64,000 nt of DNA. Source: Cornus controversa (Eukaryota > Streptophyta > Magnoliopsida > Cornales > Cornaceae). Location of the stretch: assembly GCA_026545225.1 (NCBI GenBank), contig CM048849.1, positions 7,218,041 through 7,282,040 on the forward strand, given 5' to 3'. The position numbers were made by a program, and so were the translations under genes. Below are positions 59,378 through 64,000 of this stretch, piece after piece. Under the pieces are notes generated by a model that saw only the letters and a list, made by a program, of their open reading frames with translations, was not told where the DNA came from and searched no databases. How positions within the stretch are numbered: position 1 is the first letter of the stretch; each line of letters starts with the position of its first letter.

Positions 59378-59802
59378 AGGCCTCGTTTGGAGGAGTTTCT
59401 TGATTCTAAAATTTCTTCCATCTAAAAGGCCTTTGAAGAATGCCTCCAATAAAAGGAATTTAAAATAAAAAAAAAGTTGTTTGGTGGATGCATTTTTTTG
59501 CAATTCCTTCCGCAATTAACAAATTTTTATCTTGACAAATTTATCCTTAATAATTACTCTCAATAGGCAAGTTTCACAAAATAAAAGGACGCAAAATTAT
59601 CTATAAAATTTGTTACTTAAAATAATTTGGCTTCCTTTCAAAAACAAGTTTTTCCAACTTCATTTGAACGGAATTTTTTGAACTTCGACTTTCATTAGAA
59701 CTTCATTCTTCTTATTTCACCAAACATTAACATTTTTTTGAAAAGGACTTCTTGGGCTTGGAAGCCCGTTTCAATCCCCTAGGAAGCTCTCCCAAACGGG
59801 CA
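59378..59802. mobile_element. hAT-type MITE, 425 bp
   Basis: An exact 8-bp duplication ATAAATTA flanks it (59370-59377 and 59803-59810). The ends are imperfect inverted copies: ggcctcgtttggaggag and, inverted from the right, GCCCGTTTGGGAGAGCTT. The 8-bp duplication indicates the hAT superfamily. There is no coding sequence. Confidence 0.7.
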
Positions 59803-60161
59803 ATAAATTAGAGAGAATGGCTTTGTGATTTTTTGAAAATAGAAAGGTGAGTTTGGAAAATAGTCGATAGAATTAATCTAACGGCTACCATAAAAGGTGT
59901 GGATAAAATCCCTTACTTACCGGTGAGTAAGAGATCACTACTGATATAGTTAAATACCTTACTTTTTTTTCTTTTAATTAGTCGAAAAGCCGCTTGAGTG
60001 GAGTCTAGAAGAGATGGATGCCAGCAAGCCTTATCTCTATTTTTGGAAAGGCTACTTCCATTTTTTTTTTTATAAGTAAATAGTTAAATACCTTTATTAT
60101 CCCAAAAAAAAAATACAGAAAAAGAAACTATAGCTAAATACAATATACATTGTTTTATTTT

Positions 60162-60898
60162 TTTATAAAAAGGTTCGGCTAACATCCCCGCTAAAGTGGG
60201 GAGGTTAGCTTTTGTCCCTATATTTTGTGGACAAAAAATGCACCTCATTAATTTTTTTAATACCATCAATTTAAAGGTATTAATGTCATTTGATAAAACA
60301 TCTACAACCCTCAATCCACCTCTAAAACATCTCTCTCTCTTTCTCTAAATCTCTATCTCACGAAACATTCTCTCTATCTCAACTCCACAATCGACGATGC
60401 AATTACCTTCATAATCGGCACCACCACCACCACCATAAAAGGCAACGCCACCACCACAAATACCACCACTAACATACCCATTATCTACAATCAAAACCCA
60501 CACAAAATTTTTTTAAAAAAATCACAGCCACCTATCCAACACCATTGTCGTTGAAGCACTCTCCGATTTATTTTACGACACTGTGTCTTCGGGCAATGAA
60601 GACTTTTCTTCTCACTGACACTGTGTAATTCGGCGTCTTTCATTTTCTTTGGCATCATAAGTATATTTATATACCCAGATAAAGAGAAGGCAAAGAGAGA
60701 GATTTTGTTAGAGACTCACATGGGTAAAAAGAGAAAATGAGAGGTGCTGATGTCATATTGTTTCCAAGTTGAAATTATATGAATGTCCAAATTTTTTATG
60801 AGCTGCCAGACACTAATGGGGTTGTTTTTGTCCACAAAATATGAGGACAAAAACTAACCTCCCCACCTTAGCGGGTATGTTAGCTTTCTCCTTTATAA
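60162..60898. mobile_element. MULE-like element with ~75-bp TIRs and a possible captured fragment
   Basis: 60162-60237 and 60825-60898 are inverted copies, sharing tttataaa, GCTAACAT, CCCGCTAA, GTGGGGAGGTTAG and TATTTTGTGGACAAAAA. Long TIRs are typical of Mutator-like elements. The interior (60340-60700) is richer in GC, with caccaccaccacc and a ttgaagcactctccg...gacactgtg stretch unlike the AT-rich surroundings, so it may be captured gene sequence. A 9-bp target duplication could not be defined. Confidence 0.65.
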
Positions 60899-61189
60899 AA
60901 TACATAAGAACACTATTGATGATGAAAATTGATAAAGATAAAGTAATTCATAGAGTCAAATAGGTGATAATAGGATAAGACGGTCAAATCAAGTTTGGTT
61001 GAATGAGGCAGGTGATTCAAATTCAAAGAATTGACTGATTAGAAGATAAAATAGTGGAACAAATGGGAGAGTCCAATTTGGCTACGACAATAGTGCATCA
61101 ATAAATAAGGGTCAACTACTCTAGTATGGGGATCTTCTTACAAAAAAAATATTGGAGAATTTATTATTTTATTTTTATATCTTCTTTGA

Positions 61190-61335
61190 TTTTTTAATTG
61201 AGCATCGGAGGGTCCCCGATCAGCACCCCACCGGATGGTCTCATCCCCTTTGTCTTGCAGGAACACGACGCCGAATCGGATCGCAATTTTTTTGTTTTTT
61301 TTTTTTGCATTAGCAGCTGGCGCCATCTGTGGAAA
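61190..61335 (+). mobile_element. Gypsy LTR 3' end and PBS remnant
   Basis: The order tcggagggtccccgatcagc, ccggatggtctcatcccc, cttgcagg, cgatcgcaatttttt-type and then TGGCGCCATCTGTGG (61318-61332) is the common 3' LTR/PBS junction of Tat/Ogre-like plant gypsy elements, where GGCGCCGTCTGTGG is usual. The 5' part of the LTR was not delimited. No gag follows. Confidence 0.6.
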
Positions 61336-61429
61336 ATGACAAATTTTCTAAAGGAGCTAGTTCTGATGCGATCTAGTTTGGACACAACTGGAAATCATTC
61401 ATTGCAAGTTTCTAACTATCTATGGGTAT

Positions 61430-61620
61430 CTATCCCCATTGCTACTCGATCAATGGGAAAACCCATGTTAGCAGGGAAACCAATGTTAGGACTCCTGTTC
61501 AGTGCAACCAGTGAGGAAACCCACGCCAAGATCCTCCATTCAGCATAATCAGTGGGAAAACCCACATCAAAATCCCCAATTTAGCATATTCAACGGAGTA
61601 AACCCCACTCTAGCAATCGA
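61430..61620 (+). repeat. Degenerate tandem units of about 50-60 bp
   Basis: Phrases like cagtgggaaaacccac, cagtgaggaaacccac and gatcctccattcagc recur three to four times. They are probably part of the gypsy remnant's leader. Confidence 0.4.
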
Positions 61621-61639
61621 TTCGAGGAAATCAAAATCT

Positions 61640-62055
61640 CCTGATCTAGCTAGCCTCCCACTCTGGCCAATCTCCTGATCTGGCCAACCTTCTATTTTGG
61701 CTTACCTTTTTGTTAAGGCGTACCTACCGGACTTGCTTGTCGAGGCCTACTTGCTAATGCTTACCTGCTGGCCTAATTAACCAAATTGTCAAGCTGTCGA
61801 GACCAAGTTGACTTTTTCTATGAAGCAATGACATAACCTCAATAGGAAGTCTTCTCCCCAATATATCAAGAATATATGAGAGAAGCCAAAACACAATTCA
61901 ATATAGACAAGCCACAAATGGGCTTGTGATTCAGGTTCCTCAGCCTCGACGACGATGAGGATAGATTTCTTATAATTGTTAGCATATCCACTTATAGCGA
62001 AGAACAATAACCTAGCATCATCTTCACATACAACTTATTAATACGCCTTCTAACC
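61640..62055. other. No recognisable gene
   Basis: It contains short clusters of ctggcc/taccta-like words and a 72-residue minus-strand ORF with no recognised domain. Likely part of the same gypsy remnant. Confidence 0.3.
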
Positions 62056-62665
62056 ATTGGTGAGCTAAAAGGTGATCAGGCTACAACTTAAAGTGCTAAG
62101 CACTTGACAAGGAGAAAAGATGGCCCCTAATTGAGGGCATTGCAGAGTCATAAACAAAGATCGGGGTCATATTCGCCTTTACCATTAGAAGGCGAGCTCA
62201 AGCAACTTAAATTTATGAACCCCCTCATGAGAAAGGGCAAGCAATGAAGCTCAAAAGACTACTAGCCCCTTTATTAAAGGGGTGAGCTCATGAAGCTCGG
62301 ATTTATGAACCCCCGTAAAGGACTGAGTGAAGCCCGGGGCCACCCCTTATTAAAGGGGTGCAACTACGAACCCTCGTAAAGCCTGAGTGAAGCCTAAGGC
62401 TACAACACCTTCTCTTACTAAAAGGTGACCCAAAAACCTTTCCCTTAGCAAAGGGTGAACCGAACATCTCCCTTATTAAAGGGTGAGCTGATCTCCTTAT
62501 TTATTAAAGGGAGAGCTGAACATCTCCCTTTATTAAAAGGTGAGCTAAACTATTCCCTTATTAAAGGGTCAAACCTACTCCTACCCTTATTAAATGGGTG
62601 AAACTACGAACCCCTTAAAAGGCTGAGTGAAGCTCGGGGTTATAACATCTCCCCTTATTAAAGGG
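62056..62665 (+). repeat. Tandem repeat of (c)ccttattaaagggtgagct units
   Basis: Ten or so copies of a cttattaaaggg core with an adjacent gtgagct occur. They are mixed with a longer unit (gaacccc-gtaaaggactgagtgaag) that itself appears three times. Each core is a short palindrome-like ccctttaataaaggg and can form stem-loops. Confidence 0.7.
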
Positions 62666-62669
62666 CGAG

Positions 62670-62835
62670 TAGAAGTAGACTTGTAAATGGATTGAATTCA
62701 GATCGGATCGACTATAATCCATATCCAGTTTGTTAAGCTAACGGATTATCGGATTGAATGTTCCAATCTATATCCTAATTACTCGAATTCAGACCAAAAT
62801 CGGATCGTATAGACATCTAACTAACTTTCACAGTG
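62670..62835. mobile_element. GGATCGGATCG-type MITE remnant
   Basis: tagacttgtaaatggattg followed by gatcggatcg, gcggattatcgg-like and aaatcggatcg motifs resembles a worn hAT-type MITE and the hairpin at 4.4 kb. The right end is unclear. Confidence 0.3.
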
Positions 62836-63083
62836 AACAACACAGAACATGATTTTAGAACTTAGATGTCTAATTAGTACACTTAGAGCCGTATTTGACT
62901 TTTTATTTAAGAAAAATAATAATAATAAAGAGCGACAAAATAGAGAGAGGGAAGAAGAAGAAGAAGAAGAAAATAATAATAAAAATATTTTAGTAATATG
63001 TAAATATGATATATTATAACTATGGAATTATATTTCTATATTTTCACACTTTACAGCTGGTTTTTTTTTTTTGGGTAATATTT
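62836..63083. other. AT-rich intergenic DNA
   Basis: It contains an (aag)n-like run near 62955 and poly-T at 63060. No gene. Confidence 0.3.
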
Positions 63084-63314
63084 TGTTATATTGTGTAGTT
63101 TAGTTTCTTTCCTTTCTTAGTAGGATTCGGGTAGCTAGTTACCCAAATTTACTCTTTCCTAATTGTATTCCCTGATTTTATGAGAGATTTATCTCCTCTA
63201 AATCAAGATTTTAATTAGTTATTTTTAGGAAGTTTTCTAGGTTAAATATTGGTGTATTTTTTTCATGGGAGAATTAGAATAAGAATACGGAGTTTTTTTT
63301 TCTCAAAAACTTCA
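63084..63314 (+). mobile_element. Probable 5' LTR of a Copia element
   Basis: Starts TGTTATATTGTG and ends AACTTCA immediately before a tRNA-Met-type PBS TGGTATCAGA (63315-63324). About 231 bp, fitting short-LTR Copia lineages. The second LTR is outside the window. Confidence 0.6.
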
Positions 63315-63373
63315 TGGTATCAGAATAGGATTATTCCTAACTCTTATGCCAAAATATGACCCAGCCACCAGAA

Positions 63374-64000
63374 TGGCTACTGAAAAAGTTTGAACTTCTG
63401 AAATCACGGCTCCAAACAGCCATGAAAGTATGGATATCTCTCATCTCCCCATTACATGTCATAAACTGAATGGGCAAAATTTTCTTCAATGGTCCCAATC
63501 TGTAATGATGTTTATATGTGGAAAAGGGGTGGATGATTACCTCACTGGTGCTGCAGTTCATCCTACAAAAGAAGATCCTAAATTCGAAGGATGGAAGGTA
63601 GAGAACAAAATGGTCATGTCTTAGCTAATCAATTCAATGAACAACGACGTAGGAGAAAATTTCATTCTCTCTGAAACCACAAAAGAGATCTGGGGACACT
63701 GCCAGAGAGACGTATACCGATAATGATAATACAACAGAGCTATTCGAATCGAGGGTATTCTTCATGATTTGCACCAAAGAGATCTCCTAGTCACTCAATA
63801 TTTCAATCTCCTTACTCATCATTGGTGGCAATTGGATATGTTTAAGACACATGATTGGAAATGCCAAATCGATTGGGCCAATTACAAAAAGATTGTTGAA
63901 AAGAAATGAGTATACAAGTTCTTCTTAGGCCTAAATAAGAATTTTGATGAGGTTTAGGGCAGAATCTTGAGAATGAAACCTCTTCCCAACATCTGAGAAT
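63374..64000 (+). pseudogene. Copia gag start, broken, cut by the window end
   Basis: After an ATG at 63374 the frame soon stops. The region from 63430 reads ITCHKLNGQNFLQWSQSVMM, GKGVDDYLTGA, FEGWKVENKMVMS, stop, ETTKEIWG. This is the order of the Copia gag N-terminal domain (KLNGxNYxxWS...LxG...W...N...VxxWLxNS...EIW). TAG replaces Trp in the last-named W position and several frames are needed later, so it is dead. Confidence 0.7.

Noticed and set aside
1-64000. CRISPR arrays, operons, phage or bacterial systems, intact tRNA or rRNA genes
   Set aside because: None seen. Tandem repeats here lack regular spacers, and tRNA-like boxes belong to SINEs or retroelement PBS sites.

Overview
The window is nuclear DNA of a flowering plant, almost certainly a eudicot. 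It is AT-rich, its genes have many small exons with AT-rich introns, and it holds plant-only gene families, telobox/G-box promoter motifs and dense layers of plant retrotransposons and MITEs. I recognise four protein-coding genes. All were assembled by eye from splice junctions and family knowledge, with no alignment run.

Layout. (1) 421-3172, + strand: a two-exon gene for a very acidic Asp/Glu-rich protein with a basic C-terminal patch. (2) 4.0-7.8 kb: intergenic DNA with a perfect-TIR MITE, an AT-rich tandem array and a 320-bp tandem duplication. (3) 8027-17407, + strand: a complete 16-exon REDUCED WALL ACETYLATION (RWA, Cas1p-domain) gene that acts in cell-wall polysaccharide O-acetylation; one intron has a GC-AG splice pair. 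(4) 19070-27240, - strand, convergent with RWA: a complete EMC6 gene (ER membrane protein complex subunit 6) with a non-coding first exon, a 4.35-kb TE-filled intron and a 20-nt micro-exon. (5) 27.2-30.4 kb: two hAT-type MITEs, a Copia RNase H fragment and LTR-like sequence. (6) 30.4-47.8 kb: a Ty3/gypsy chromovirus with 2.8-kb LTRs, tRNA-Met PBS, PPT, broken gag-pol and a C-terminal chromodomain. Its integrase is split by about 7 kb of other retroelement debris: a Copia-type LTR and an opposite-strand Athila/Tat-like gag plus LTR. (7) 49602-53862: a second copy of the EMC6 intron region (21281-26989) from which both included coding exons have been cleanly deleted. (8) 54370-58049, - strand: nuclear gene for plastid ribosomal protein bS6c, with a 5'-truncated LINE in its last intron. 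(9) 58-64 kb: a CCACCAC-rich tract, a hAT MITE, a MULE-like element with long TIRs, gypsy LTR/PBS remnants, a repeat array and the start of a Copia element cut by the window edge.

The four genes are unrelated housekeeping loci (acidic nuclear-type protein, wall acetylation, ER membrane insertion, plastid translation) and do not form a functional cluster. The most unusual observations are the exon-free EMC6 duplicate, the 30-bp copy of bS6c coding sequence at its border, and an exon-like orphan ORF directly after that border. I found no CRISPR array, operon, rRNA or intact tRNA gene.
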